In this document: positions 19,964-31,376 of the stretch, in pieces
How the letters are laid out: each line of letters starts with the position of its first letter
Numbering within the stretch: position 1 is the stretch's first letter
Assembly: GCA_003427395.1 (NCBI GenBank)
Contig: BFEA01000025.1
Coordinates: 1,550,650 to 1,594,416 of the forward strand
Direction of reading: 5' to 3'
Length of the DNA: 43,767 nucleotides
DNA from: Chara braunii
Taxonomy: Eukaryota > Streptophyta > Charophyceae > Charales > Characeae
The notes under the pieces: generated by a model
The model's input: only the letters and a program-made list of their open reading frames with translations
What the model was told of the DNA's origin: nothing
The model's database searches: none
Made by a program: the position numbers and the translations under genes

Positions 19964-22373
19964 CTATGGCTTAGAAGCCATTTGGACTTCATCTCCCAGA
20001 GGAATACGAGTCTTTCGCATGATCATCTCGAGTTCGCCTCGTGTCGGCCTAGAAGCGGCCAGGTACTCGAGTATCGAGCACTGCATAGCTTGCCTAAGCG
20101 CGCGTCTAAGAGGCTCCACCGTATCAATGTCGTCTAAAGAGCTCTTCATTGCAAACTTCCTTGCTCCACGCTTCCGCGGTGAAATTATGACCTCCTCTCC
20201 TTCGATTCTCTGTCCATCTTTCTCTGCCATCACATAATCTGTATCAGTCTTTTTCGACAAAGAGTCCCTAGCAGACTTCGTCGCTGTGACTCAAATAGGT
20301 GTGGTCGGCGACTCGTCCTTAGAAGATAACGTCATCCTGACACTCTGACTCTTCACTGCTTCTTTCCCTTTACTTGGTCGCACGTGCCTGGCTTCAACGT
20401 TTTCCTTCATCGAGGGAAACATCGATACATCGCCTAAATCGTCCGGTCTTGACGTACTTGCGGTCATTAAGTACGACGAATCCATCGTTTATAGCTCGCT
20501 TGAGGTCTGGACATTCCCTCTTCACATGGTCATCTGACCTGGAATAGATGCAGGAGTTTTTAGGAGTAGGAGGTTTGTCCTCTACACCCCTAGTCGCTGG
20601 TCCCCTCGTAGCTCTGCCGTCCCGATTTTAAGGGTCAGGTGATTTAGGATAGCCTGACGATTTTGGGTAGCCGGGTGAACTAGGATATCCTCCCCGCTCA
20701 TAGCGTCCACAAGAGCCATCCCGTCGATCTCCTCCGTGTTCCATTCTCTCATATCCGCTTCGGTAGCCATCCCCGCGATCCTCGTCCAAATCCCATCGAC
20801 CAGGAAAATCTTTTCGATCTCTCCGGCTGAAATTGCCAGGAGTTCGGTATCCATCCACGTTGCGGTCATATCTAGGGCTACGCAGATACTGCTCTGGCCG
20901 TTCCCCTTTGCTAAAGGCATCAACCTTGCATAACCTACCTCCACGACGATCTCTGTCGATCTCATCGTCCCTACGTCGCCACGGGTCATCATCTCTCTCT
21001 CCCATACGATAGTCTGCGAGTGTGTGGGGGTTTCTATCCTCCATGCTTCGCTAAGGGTCGGTGTCCCTACGATCCCATCGCAATGAATATGGGAACCCTG
21101 GCTTGTCCCTATAGGTCGTGGCTCCCGTCTTCATCTCGATATTAGTCATTTGTTTGGCTAGCTCCTTCATCATTTCCCTCATCTCTCTCATCTCATCTAT
21201 CACCACCTCTTTGTTCCTCGGTCTCTGTGGTCGGACTTCGCCCATCAACTATCGTCGATCCGCCCAAGGCTGGTCGTTAAAATAAGGACATCTCTCAGTA
21301 TCGTACTCATGATAGAGAGAGAAGTCCTGACATCGCATTCCTCTCCAGACTAGGTCCTTGTAATCGTTTGCTTCGACCTTCATTGCCAAGTTGAACTTAA
21401 GAATCGTCGCAAAATCTAACTTGTCACGAGGCAGTTCTCTCTGTACTCCCTTCTGCTTCCCCCTTGGTAGTCGACCGATGAAGATCGTACACCGTTCGAC
21501 CTCCGACAACTTCCCTTTCACAATCAAGGCATCGGATATCTTCTGGAATCGTTTCTCAAATGCTTTGATGCTCTCGTTCTCACATTAGGTCATCAACTTC
21601 AGATCCCGGATTGAATACCTAATGTCTTCCAGGTTGAAGAGTTCATAAAGGCTGGCTTTGTAGGTAGTCCACCCCCTGTCCTTTGGTCGTGCTTCTTTGA
21701 TTACCTGACTCAAACTCGGGTCCGAGTTAAACAATAAATTGTCTATAATTTTGTTCTCCGACCATTGACTGTGGTATGCGTGCAACTCCCACTTTTCTAG
21801 ATACTCGGTGATACCGTATCCTTTGAAAATGGGTGGTCTGGTGTCTAACTCCGAGGGTTGGTGCGAGACGATGTATCGATCTCTCCTCTCGTAAGGGAGC
21901 GCATACGACTCACCCACTTGTGGGTCGTAGATCTATCTGGGTGGTGTGCCCCTCTCCGGAGCCCTATCTCTGTCTCTCTAGGCCTGCTCCCGGGCGTACA
22001 GGTCCCTCCAGTCATCTCTGCATCTTTCTCCTTTGGCGTCTCTCCGCTCGTACGTAGGTGAGCGTCAGACGCTCATCTCTCGCCGGAAACTAGGAGGCTC
22101 TGTCATATTCTCCATCCGTGTCATCGACTCACCCCTGTCCGGTTCGGCGATGATCGGTCTGCCCATCACCTCAGGCTCTTCATCGTTAGGTTGCTCCACG
22201 CATCCCAGCGGAGCATTCTGCCTGATACGCTCCTTGAGATCTCACAAAGCACGGTCCGACGATGCTCGACATGCGCTAGCTTGGTGCTCCATAGTCGGAT
22301 GTGTCCCCATCATGTATGACTCCATACACTCTATCTTCTCTCCAACCTCCGCGTTTGTGCAAGGAGTTCGTCG
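19964..22373 (-). pseudogene. gag: Gag of the giant element, several frame breaks, zinc knuckle mutated
   Basis: Minus strand: an N-terminal segment (about 22330-21920) with NDEEPEVMGRPIIAEPDRGE, then a capsid-like frame (21917-21585) with PPIFKGYGITEYLEKWE and SQVIKEARPKDRGW, continued as LSEVERCTIFIGRLPRGKQ and VEANDYKDLVWRGM (21527-21249). A Met/Glu-rich helix (21248-21051) and an Arg/Gly/Asp-rich basic tract (21044-20628) follow. The zinc knuckle at 20511-20552 reads C-x2-S-x4-H-x4-C, the second Cys being Ser. The region to 19964 has FAMKSSLDDIDTVEPLRRALRQAM and EYLAASRPTRGELEMI, which I recall from Chara elements. Confidence 0.82.
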
Positions 22374-22690
22374 TCCCTAACATTCGAACAAGCAGCCCGG
22401 ACCTAATGTCTGAACTGGCAACCCGGACCTATGTTTAGTCTCAGTTCTCGCAACCTCTAAGTACCTAAATCTAGTTCTCGATAGCCCTCAAAATAACTTT
22501 CAGTCTTTCGTTCTCGTCTCGGACCTTGTACTCGCCCTCTATCCCAAAGACTCAAGTGTCTAGGTAGAGCTCTCCTTGTTTTCCTTCTACACAGGCTGCG
22601 CCTCTCCTGATCTCAAGTACTCCTGTCTAATGGCATCTCAACCTCCTACAAATCGCACTGAGAAAAGGTTAACAACATGTTTTTTTTTTA
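22374..22690. other. gene-free spacer upstream of gag
   Basis: No coding or repeat signal recognised, apart from short Leu/Arg-rich chance frames. It separates gag from the minisatellite. Confidence 0.5.
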
Positions 22691-24480
22691 GGATGCCTAA
22701 AGAGGTGAATTCAGGATGCCCATAAAGTTCTATAGTGGGAGCCATACGTGGGGAGGGGTGCTTTCAGGCCTTCAGGGCATTCACCCCTTTAGGATCGTTC
22801 GGGATCCTCAAGCTTAACAGTCGAAGTCATACGGTGGGGGGGGGTGTTTTCAGGCCTTCAGGGCATTCACCCCTTCATGATCGTTCGGGATCCTCAAGCT
22901 TAACAGTGGGACCCATAGGGTGGGGGGGAGGTTCTTTCAGGCCTTCAGGGCATTCACCCCTTCAAGATCGTTAAGGATCCTCAAGCTTAACAGTAGGAGT
23001 CATAGGGTGGGAGGGGGTCCTTTCAGGCCTTCAGGGCATTCACCCCTTCAGGATCGTTCACATTGTTCAGGATGCCAAAACGACGAAACACTGGAAACCA
23101 GAAGGTGGGGACAGGTGCTCCTTTCAGACCCCCGAAGGCAGTCACCTTCAGGGCATTCACCCCTTCAGGATTGTTCAGGATCCTCAAGCTTGACAGTGGG
23201 AGCCATACGGTGGGGGGGGGGATGCTTTCAGACCTTCAGGGCATTCACCCCTTCAAGATCGTTCGGGATCCTCAAGCTTAAGAGTGGGAGTCATACGGTG
23301 GGGGGGGGTGCTTTCAGGCCTTCAGGTCATTCACCCCTTCAAGATCGTTCACAATCCTCAAGCTTAACAGTAGGACCCATAAGGTGGGGGGGGGAATCTT
23401 TCAGGCCTTCAGGGCATTCACCCCTTCAGGATCGTTCAGGATCCTCAAGGTTAGCAGTGGGGGCCATAGGGTGGGGGGGCCGGTCTTTCCGGCCTTCTGG
23501 GAATTCACCCCTTCATGATCGTTCACATTGTTCAGGATGCCAAAATGGCATAACACTAGAGAACAAAGGTGGGAACGGGTGCTCCTTTCAGACTTCCGAA
23601 GGCATTTACCCCTTCAGGGTCGTTCAGGATCCTTGACGCTTAACAGTGGGAGCCATAGGGTGGGGGGGGGGTGCTTTCAGGCCTTGAGGGCATTCACCCT
23701 TCAGGATGGTTCACAAAATTAAAAAAAAAAAAAAAAAAAAAAACCACCANAAAAAAAAAAAAAAAAAAAAAAACCACCATGAAGACTATGAACAATCCTG
23801 AAGGGGTGAATGCCCTGAACGGCCTGAAAGCAACCCCTCCTTTGGCTCTCACTATCATGAAGGGGTGAAGGCCTTGAAAGTAGTCGTACCTCCATTCGAC
23901 ACCCTGCTTCAGACCACCGAAGACATTCACCTCTTCATGATCGTTCAAGATCTTCAGCGCTTAATAGTGGGAGCCATAGGGTTGGGGGGGGGCTTTCAAG
24001 CCTTCAGGGCATTCACCCCTTCAGGCTGGTTCACGGAAAAAAAAATAAAAAAAATCCATCATAAAGACTGTGAACAATCCTGAAGGGCTGAATGCCCTGA
24101 ACAGCCTGAAAGCAACCCCCCTTTGACTCTCACTACCATCAAGGGGTGAAGGCCTTGAAAGCCCTCGCACCTCCATTCGACTCCCTGCTTTCAGGCCACC
24201 GAAGGCATTCACCTCTTCATGATCGTTCAGGATCCTCAACGCTCAACAGTGGGAGCCATAAGGGGGGGGTTACTTTCAGGCCTTCAAGGCATTCACCTCT
24301 TCAGGATGATTCACGAAATTAAAAAAAAAAAAAACATCATGAAGACTATGAACAATCCTGAAGGGGTAAATGCCCTTAACGACATTCACCTCTTCAGGAA
24401 CGTTCATGATCCTTAGCACTGAGCGGGGTGTTTTCAAGCCTTCAGGGCATTAACCGCTTCAGGATGGTTCACGGAAGAAA
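22691..24480. repeat. 87-bp minisatellite with higher-order and inverted units
   Basis: The unit contains TTTCAGGCCTTCAGGGCAT, TCACCCCTTCAGGATCGTTC, CTCAAGCTTAACAGT and GGGAGCCATAGGGTGGGGG. GGGCAT anchors fall at 22775, 22861, 22948, 23034, 23151, 23238, 23325 (as GGTCAT), 23411 and about 23498, mostly 86-87 bp apart. A longer variant with TTCAGGATGCCAAAA occurs at about 23060 and 23525, giving a higher-order period near 464 bp. From 23700, units alternate with inverted copies (CTGAAGGGGTGAATGCCCTG) separated by A runs (23721, 24030, 24320, 24475). An N at 23750 lies between two poly-A/CCACCA copies. Because 87 is 29 codons, one plus-strand frame stays open for 238 codons; I do not regard it as a gene. 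Confidence 0.9.
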
Positions 24481-24842
24481 AAAATAAAATAAAAAATGAA
24501 TTCACCATGAACAACATGTTGCACCCAAAACTTTCACAATTGCAAAGTATGATTCATCACGTACAACACATGAATTCAAACCCGAAAAACCACTTAATTT
24601 TTCTCATTTTCATAATGTTCATCTGTGAATATTCATCTATGTGATAACCACCTGTGACCGCACTCCCTAACGCACGTATATCCTCACGAGTCCAAGTACT
24701 CAAGAGCCAACGTAGGTCAATCGATGCTCTCCTTCCTAAGTCGTCAAATCCTTGTCAAACCTCGCTGCTCCCTGCTAGCGAATACTCACCTCCTCTTGTC
24801 ATTAGAGTTCAAATGTCGTAGAACAAATTCAACTATGATCCT
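24481..24842. other. gene-free spacer downstream of the extra ORF
   Basis: AT-rich at the left, then ordinary composition. No motif, repeat or coding segment recognised. Confidence 0.5.
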
Positions 24843-25807
24843 TCAGTTCTCCTTTTCCATTACCTGACAAGGCATCGGGGACGTAGGAAGTCCCTCGAAG
24901 ATTGTTATCCGGGTGTCCCAGACAACGTTCTTCCCTAGCAATAGCGACCTATCCTTCTCTTCCCCCACTAGTTTTTTAGCTCTTTCCCAACACCGTCCGA
25001 AAGCAACGTCAATCTTCCTCTTTATTGACAGATAAATTCTCACATCATAGACGTCGATATCGGCGAATCCGACGGTCATCAATAGAGACGGATTCTCTCC
25101 CATCCACTGTCCACCAGTTCGTACTTCTCAACCTCGTACGGCATTCTCTCTCGTCTCCTTAAAGAACTTAAGGAAGTGCAGACAACCTTTAACTTTGTTT
25201 TCAACGGCCTATTCCCGACAAGAAATATTTCTCTCCTGACTTCTAACTCCTCATCGGAAATCACTTTCTCCTCACTCATCTCCCATCTAGTTTCCAAACA
25301 TTTTCCTATGACGATCACATGGTCTGACTGTTCTAGCAAAATCTACGTTCGCCTCCCATCCATCTCGGTCAAGTTCTCCACCTCCGATCGGAGGTCTAGG
25401 CAGGACGTCGAAAATTGTGATATCGTCGCTCACCTCGACGATCTCTCCTAATTTCTCTAATCTCTTCTTCTCTTCCCTCAGCTTTCAAGCCGCTATTCTT
25501 CAACACCTCGAGTATGTGCAGAACTCCGCTCTCTCTTTTGGCAAGTGTATCCTAATGTGGTGTATGCCCGAATCAATGTATCGTACCGTCATAATATAAA
25601 ATTGAATTTTTTTCTCATCCATTGTCCGCCACATGATACCTAACCACTTGGTACGGGAAGATCTCTTTTTTTTTCGATCTTACCTAGACTTCGATCAACT
25701 TCCTCACTTTCGTGTTCGCGTGGTCCGCTCTATCTTCCGAACTTACGCTTTCTTCACGCTAATTCTTCTTCGGGTAGGCTCATCTCATGTTCAATTTTGG
25801 AGACCAC
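24843..25807 (-). pseudogene. extra ORF of the giant element, C-terminal part, unknown family
   Basis: Minus-strand text in three frames: a Lys/Glu helix near 25540-25430 (ESGVLHILEVLKNSG), then SDHVIVIGKCLETRWEMSEE (25339-25079) and VYDVRIYLSIKRKIDVAFG with WERAKKLVGEEKDRSLLL (25103-24843). Each of the last two has a V-x-V strand, a charged helix and a second strand, resembling the modules at 26781-27465. I know no matching family. It lies between the 5' LTR and gag on the same strand, so I treat it as part of one long broken ORF. Confidence 0.5.
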
Positions 25808-26706
25808 CTAACATTCGATGACAATTAATGCAAGAGTTGCTAACATCCTCTTCATGGACTTCTCTAGGATAAGGTAGAAGACTTCAAAGTCGTTGTTATC
25901 CCCGAAGTCCTCTATGTCTTCTAAGGTTTTTATCATCTCTTTCCAGTATCGGTTGTGCGCCGCGAGTGTCTTGAGAACCACTCCGTCTACTATAACCCTT
26001 GTTAACTCTCCTACTTCTCTAGCTCCTTTCTCCATAAGCCTCTCTGCCACTCTCGGGGATTCATGCCAAGAGCGAACGAAACTCCTCCTTCAAATAACGT
26101 CGTACTCAATATGTACCTGATAAGACGCCTGTTCTCGACTCTTACCCAGAGTGAGGTCCCTCGCGCTTCTCTTAGCGCTATCCGTGTGCACTCTTCCTCT
26201 TCTATCATCCTCAGTCTTACTAGGTGACCCACCTGTATAACCACACAAACCATTGGTCCTTCTATCTTCCCTACCACGTATACGGAGTACTTATCGTCAT
26301 TATACTGACACGTACTCATCGTCTTTCATCCTGCCGTTGTTTCTTCACCGTTCTTCCCTCCTTTCCCGTTCTTCTCGTCTTCACTGTCCTTTCTTTCTTC
26401 CCGCTCCACAAATTTAGAGGATTTTCCCTGTTCCGACTGTTGGTGGTCTCTTATTTTCGTGCTCTCAAGAAACTCAAACCTCCACCTTCTGACGAACTCC
26501 CTATCTTCCCTAAAGATCCTTTCTAGTTCCTTCGTACTCCTCTCTGTTCTACGCAATTTACCCTCGCTCTCACAAACTCCGTACGCTTTGATTATTTCCC
26601 CCAACTCTCTAACGTTTTTTAACACAGGTTCCATAATTATTTCTTCCACTCTTTTCACTTTCTCATCTTCCATTCTTGACCTTTCATCTTCACTCAGGTC
26701 AGCCAA
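25808..26706 (-). pseudogene. extra ORF of the giant element, middle part, unknown family
   Basis: Frame 26706-26326 begins MADLSEDERSRMEDEKVKRV and is helical, ending in a Lys/Glu/Gly-rich linker (SSKFVEREERKDSEDEKNGK). The same frame continues after one stop as DDKYSVYVVGKIEGPMVCVV (26319-26011), and a frame change gives ARVAERLMEKGAREVGELTR and NDFEVFYLILEKSMKRM (26050-25808). Two Y/F-x-V-x-x strand starts followed by charged helices suggest further copies of the same module. No enzyme motif is visible. Confidence 0.5.
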
Positions 26707-26780
26707 TCTCTTTACATCCTAGCTCGTCCTTCTGTCGGCGTCTCGTTTTGAACGATCTCAACCCGTATATCTCCTCTCAC

Positions 26781-27465
26781 TCAGACGATCACCTCATATA
26801 TCATCCATTCCTGTGTCGTGACTGCCCTCAGTGCTTCTAACCTATGCTCTCGTACGACGTCTTTAGCGAGCTCTCCACACTTGTTGTCCGCCTCCTTGTT
26901 TATACTCACCATAAAAAAGATCTGCAGTGTTACCTCATCGTGTGTTAAGCGTCTTGAGACCGTGCGCACGTACGACAAACGTCGCGAGGGAAGGTGGTGT
27001 CGCTCGTCAGTAGAAAATCGACGTTTTGGCTCTATTTCTTGCGCGATCACACGAGGATTCCTATCATCTACACTCCTCCATGAATCCGAACCTCGATGAT
27101 CCTACTGTAGAGAGTACGACACTCGTCGTTTATGTTTGTACAGTACAGACTCGCTTTGCGTCATGCCAACCCAGAGTACCGACTCATACTCTGTTCCTCG
27201 CTTTCACTACCGTTTCATCGAAAAATAACTCCGCTCGCAAGTATCCTGCCGACCACACCATTACTTCGTACGTCACCTTTGTTTGAAAGGTCACGCACGT
27301 AAGTACTCCTGCTCGGTGCTCGCCGATGAACTCTCTAGTTTTTCTCGGACACTCTTGCTCCGTCATATCTTCCTCTATGTGCGCTTTGAGCAAGACTGTC
27401 ACTGTAAAACCCTCGTTCACTAACCGTCGACTCACGTTGGTACCCGTGGACGTTCGACCTGACAT
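26781..27465 (-). pseudogene. extra ORF of the giant element, two repeated modules, unknown family
   Basis: Two consecutive segments align by eye. The first (27465-27184) has SRRLVNEGFTVTVLLKAHI, REFIGEHRAGVLTCVTFQT and VTYEVMV. The second (27050-26781) has SRRLTHDEVTLQIFFMVSI, AKDVVREHRLEALRAVTTQ and MIYEVIV. Shared positions are SRRL, a hydrophobic strand, E-H-R, L-x-x-V-T and YEV-x-V, so this is a tandemly repeated domain of roughly 60-70 residues. They lie in different frames with stops between them. Confidence 0.6.
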
Positions 27466-27469
27466 ATCT

Positions 27470-28225
27470 CTACTGACGGCCCTCGTACAAATATCTCAAC
27501 TCCTCTAGCCCGGCGTACTTGTCTTCTACGTGTCTTCGACAATATGCAACCAGATCGGCTGGCCTCAGACAATCTATCTTGCAGGCCGCGTCGATCAGTC
27601 CTCTTACCGTCTCGTAATCAAAATGCCCCCACACCGCACAGACGGCGAAGTAAGCCTCCTTAAATCGGGACACTAACCCGAATCTGAGAGCGTAAAATAT
27701 GTCGTCAACAACTCTGTTCAGATTGTTTACGCCTCCCTACACCTGCTCTATCACGAACGTAGGCAGGGTCCACCTCCATCCTTCTATAAGGCAGAGATCT
27801 GGTTTTGGGGGCCCGAATATTATGCACACTAGGGGTTGACTTCCTCCCACTGAACTACCCAGTCTCCGTCTCACAATAGATCTCGCTAAAGCTTCGTACT
27901 TCCACCAGGTTCTACTAACACCAACAAGCGTTAGCCCTATCTCCAGGTCTTGAGATCTATCAAACACAAGATGTCATATAGCCTCCACCTGTCGGTCACC
28001 GCTTGTTCCCCTATTCTCTCAAATCACCGTCCACAGAAATACTCTGTCCGCCAGCCACGTTCCCGCGTACCTAATTGGCATCCTCTTGCTTTCGTACAAG
28101 CACACAGGGAAAGGGATATCAAACCCTAAAACAGTTTCTCTAGGCTTGACCAACCTCTTTGCCCTGTATGAATCAGAGTCACGTTGTAACAGGTATGTCC
28201 ACCATGCGCTCAAATCGCTCCTCAT
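27470..28225 (-). pseudogene. extra ORF of the giant element, upstream-middle part
   Basis: A single minus-strand frame spans this stretch with two internal stops (near 28017 and 27735). Text is protein-like: SAWWTYLLQRDSDSYRAKRL, ETVLGFDIPFPVCLYESKRM, SRTWWKYEALARSIVRRRL, and SRFKEAYFAVCAVWGHFDYE with ALRFGL just upstream of it. The Trp- and Arg-rich character with hydrophobic periodicity fits a folded domain. I do not recognise it. Confidence 0.5.
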
Positions 28226-29306
28226 CTCTCTCCATCCAGCCTACGTCTGGCCACCCCACACGTCCTCACGACTACGCTCTGAACCCGAGCACGAGTCTCG
28301 GGAAATGGATCGAGCACGCAGGAGCATCGTCCACCTCGTCGACCTCCACCTTATCCTCCCACTCGGATGCCTCCTCATCGGAGTCCACCTAGTCAGGCTC
28401 CCAGGCCTCCTTGTCGTCTACTCCGCCATCATCCACCTCAGCGCCCATGCGATATCCCGATGCCCCTATAATCTCGTAGTATCGAGTCAGCTAATAGGGG
28501 GCTATCAGAGCCTCGCTACCCCACCACGAGTCCCAGTGCTCCAAGAAGAGTCGGTCTATGGATGTGATATAGTCAGGCTCAGCCCGAAGCTCACAGTCAA
28601 ACATATCCCATACGTAGGATGGCGGAGGATGCCTCCAGTCGTAGCCCTCCTCTCTCCGGCCTCCTGGCGAGCTAGGGGCAATGGACCGGATCAGCTCAAT
28701 GAGATGAATCCTCTCGTTCCCCCACCGGGGTTCGACAGTCACAAGGGAGTAGTAGATGTAGTGGGTGCTAAGATCCCCCCTCGAGAAATGTTTGAGCTCT
28801 GTCACGGTGAGATAGGCCTCAAATAAGCCTGCTATCCTGCCAAACACCTCGTCAACCATAAACGAGGGAATGATCGCCCCCAATCTGCAGCCCGAGTGCG
28901 GGAAGACCCATCGAGGACGACCTGTAGCTCCCCCGTTATGATCCAGGGAGGGTACCTGTTTGTCCATAGCGCGGTGTCCTGCTCCACCTCGAGTCTGAAA
29001 GCTTCTACCTCCTCCTGAAGATATCGCTCTGCCCAGCCAATGATCCCATAAGCTCCCCATGTCGTCAGGGTTAGAGCAACCTTCTTGAATACGGGTAGAT
29101 ATTGACCTCCCCGTATGTCGACCGTAAGGACCTTGGCTGCTCTTTAGCTCCCGGTACATCCACAACCAAGTGCCAGGCCACAGGAGGATCAACCTCCACT
29201 TGTAGCGGCCGTCGTGCCAGTCAATGGGTCGAGAAGGTAGGGTGAATTCGACCAGATCACCCTCTATAAGCTCAGGAGGATCATTTACCCAGTCGGTCCA
29301 TCGCAT
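28226..29306 (-). pseudogene. extra ORF of the giant element, N-terminal part, unknown
   Basis: The minus-strand ATG at 29306 is the first after the AT-rich leader and opens MRWTDWVNDPPELIEGDLVE. Coding text leaves this frame near 29140 for another with VLTVDIRGGQYLPVFKKVAL and YLQEEVEAFRLEVEQDTALW, and returns near 28860 to VFGRIAGLFEAYLTVTELKH and EPDYITSIDRLFLEHWDSWW. A 271-codon frame covers 29306-28491, but its middle is probably out of frame. A highly acidic stretch (VDSDEEASEWEDKVEVDEVD) follows at about 28320-28470. Function unknown. Confidence 0.55.
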
Positions 29307-31354
29307 ACTCCTCTACCGTTGAAGGTGGCCACATACATTTATTTGTTTTCTCTAGCTCTGTAAGGTAGTAGGGGATAAAAAGGGGGGCAGAAAAGGAGGT
29401 CAAGAAACTCAAAATTTCAGAAAAATTTCGGCAACACGTATCCTCCCCCCGTTAGGATCGGGTTTGGGACAATGTCCCTATAAGACGATAGCCGAGAACA
29501 ATTTCTAGCCTACGCTAGACATGGATGGCGCCGAATTCCGAGCTCGAACGAAGCCTACAGGTCTTTTCCTCGAGTCCCTTCGAATATAAGGCGTTTGCTC
29601 TATTCGAGGGAATTATGCCTGTCCTACCCACGGGCACGCTTTTAACTAGCAGGGTTTACCCCCTAGTCAGAAATTAAATATGTAATCAGATGCTACTCAT
29701 TCTTTAAATTTTTAGGTCACGATATGAATTTTAAGGAGTTTTAAAACTTTAATTGATTAAAATTTTGAATAAAAGAGAAATAATCAATATTATACCCCCT
29801 AGTACCAAGGGGGGAATAAGTTCAAGTTCAGAAGAGGCTCAAAGTGAACTCCCAACTCCTTTTTGCCCTTTGTTTTTATTTCTTTTTGAATTTTTAGTAA
29901 TTAATTGTTTAAAATTAGATTTTATTAAAGAAAAATTCTCCTTTTGGCTTTAATCCTTTAGAATGACAAAAAAGATCTTACCGTAAGCCAGATATATCCT
30001 GCCAATCTTTATACTCCCTTTTTATGATTTTTTAAATATTTTTTAAATATTAATTAAATAAAATATAATTAATCTGAATAAAATCTCTATTTATTTTATA
30101 TCTCTTAAGGGTAGGTATATGTCGAGATTTTTTCAACCCGCAGGATTTAAAGGTGATGCAAATGAGTTTTGGGAATTTATAAAAATTTCGGCAGCATTTC
30201 CCCTTCCCCCGTTGGGATGGGCTTCGGGACGAGTCCCTCTATTAAGGCCGCCGAAAGGAAAACGAAAGTAAGATAAATGACAAGAGAGAAAATAATTTTA
30301 AATAAATTTTTAGATATTTATTTTAATTTTTATAAAATTTATTAGCAAAAATTCAAACCCATTCTCTTTTTTTCGTGTATATCTTTCGCGGAAAAGGCCC
30401 GAGTCCCCTCGGGACCTCGCCGTAGATTTTTGTGGACCTTGCACTCGCACAATTTCCGGGTAGTGCCCTAGATTTAAATTCTTACCATTTTCCTTATTTT
30501 GTCCCCCTTCACCGCTTAAAACTTATTTAAATATGTACACAAAATTTTTACCGTCGATTTTTCCGACGGAGAGTTCCAATTGTTTCTGCTAATTCAGCCG
30601 CCCGACTTTGGTACCGGGTTCTCTCCGCTAAAATCGCACGGCTTAGCACATAAAATTAGTTTCAACCTTTATATAATATTATATGTATTACCCCGTCTTA
30701 GGGTTTTCCCTAATTAGGGTTAGGGTTTTGCTCGCGATCGCACGCACACCGTAAACCCCTTATCACCGTGGAAAATTTATGGGGCATTCCTCGAGGTTCA
30801 AAGTCAAAATTTATTGGATTACAATTTTTTTATGATTGTTTTTTTTATTTTAAATAAATTAACAAGAAAATTATAATTTTTTAATTTAATTTGTATTAAT
30901 GGGCCTTGTTGGATCCCGTACTGCTCGCATGCGTTGTCTATTTCACCCGTACTAGGTCTCAAAATGTCGGGAGAAATAAATTGAACAACTTTGTGCTGAG
31001 TGGACGCCCTCAAATTCTCTTCTAATTTTCCGTAATTAAAAAAAAAAGAAAAGATTTTTGGAATATTATTTAGAAAAATAGATAAAATTGATTATCTCCA
31101 ATCCTAGCCATTAGATTTTTTTGAAAAGGGTACCAAAATTTTCGTCTTGATGTAAGGACAAACTTTGATACGGGGCGACTCGCACAAAAACGCCCACATG
31201 AGGAGATATCGCAAAAACACTTATGAATAAAAAATATCAAAAATTGAAAACTAATCAAGAAACATTAATTGAACAGACTAATTAGCACGTGGCTAATCAG
31301 CCTGCGCACCCCCGTTCGATTGGGGAAGGCCGAGGCCTTCGGGGTGCAGTACCC
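29307..31354 (-). other. AT-rich leader of the giant element
   Basis: About 2 kb without coding text between primer-binding site and extra ORF. It contains two diverged copies of an 80-bp block (near 29421 and 30179; shared TTTCGGCA, CCCCCGTT, GGATCGGGTTTGGGAC-like text), TTAGGGTTAGGGTTTT near 30714-30735, and long A/T tracts. It could be the untranslated leader; introns are not excluded. Confidence 0.55.
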
Positions 31355-31372
31355 TCCCCGGCAAAGGCGCCA
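31355..31372 (-). promoter_or_regulatory. primer-binding site for tRNA-Asp
   Basis: On the minus strand the 18 bases read TGGCGCCTTTGCCGGGGA. The complement of the 3' end of plant tRNA-Asp is TGGCGCCGTTGCCGGGGA as I know it, so 17 of 18 match. It starts 4 bases after the end of the right-hand LTR, which is where minus-strand DNA synthesis is primed. Confidence 0.9.
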
Positions 31373-31376
31373 AGGT

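Noticed and set aside
22920-23636. 238-codon plus-strand frame with 29-residue repeats
   Set aside because: It follows from the 87-bp minisatellite period being divisible by three. Other frames of the array are also open, and no start or domain is conserved.
22691-24480. regular repeats that might be taken for a CRISPR array
   Set aside because: The whole 87-bp unit repeats with no unique spacers, and the context is a eukaryotic retrotransposon.
28086-28826. 246-codon plus-strand frame
   Set aside because: It is the antisense shadow of the minus-strand extra ORF, which has the more protein-like text and the same strand as gag-pol.
28491-29306. 271-codon minus-strand frame as one intact protein
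   Set aside because: The middle (about 29140-28860) is more protein-like in another frame, so the open frame is probably fortuitous there; reported as part of a pseudogene.
30708-30735. TTAGGGTTAGGGTTTT, telomere-like
   Set aside because: Only about two units in AT-rich DNA; more likely a telo-box-like promoter word or chance than an interstitial telomere.
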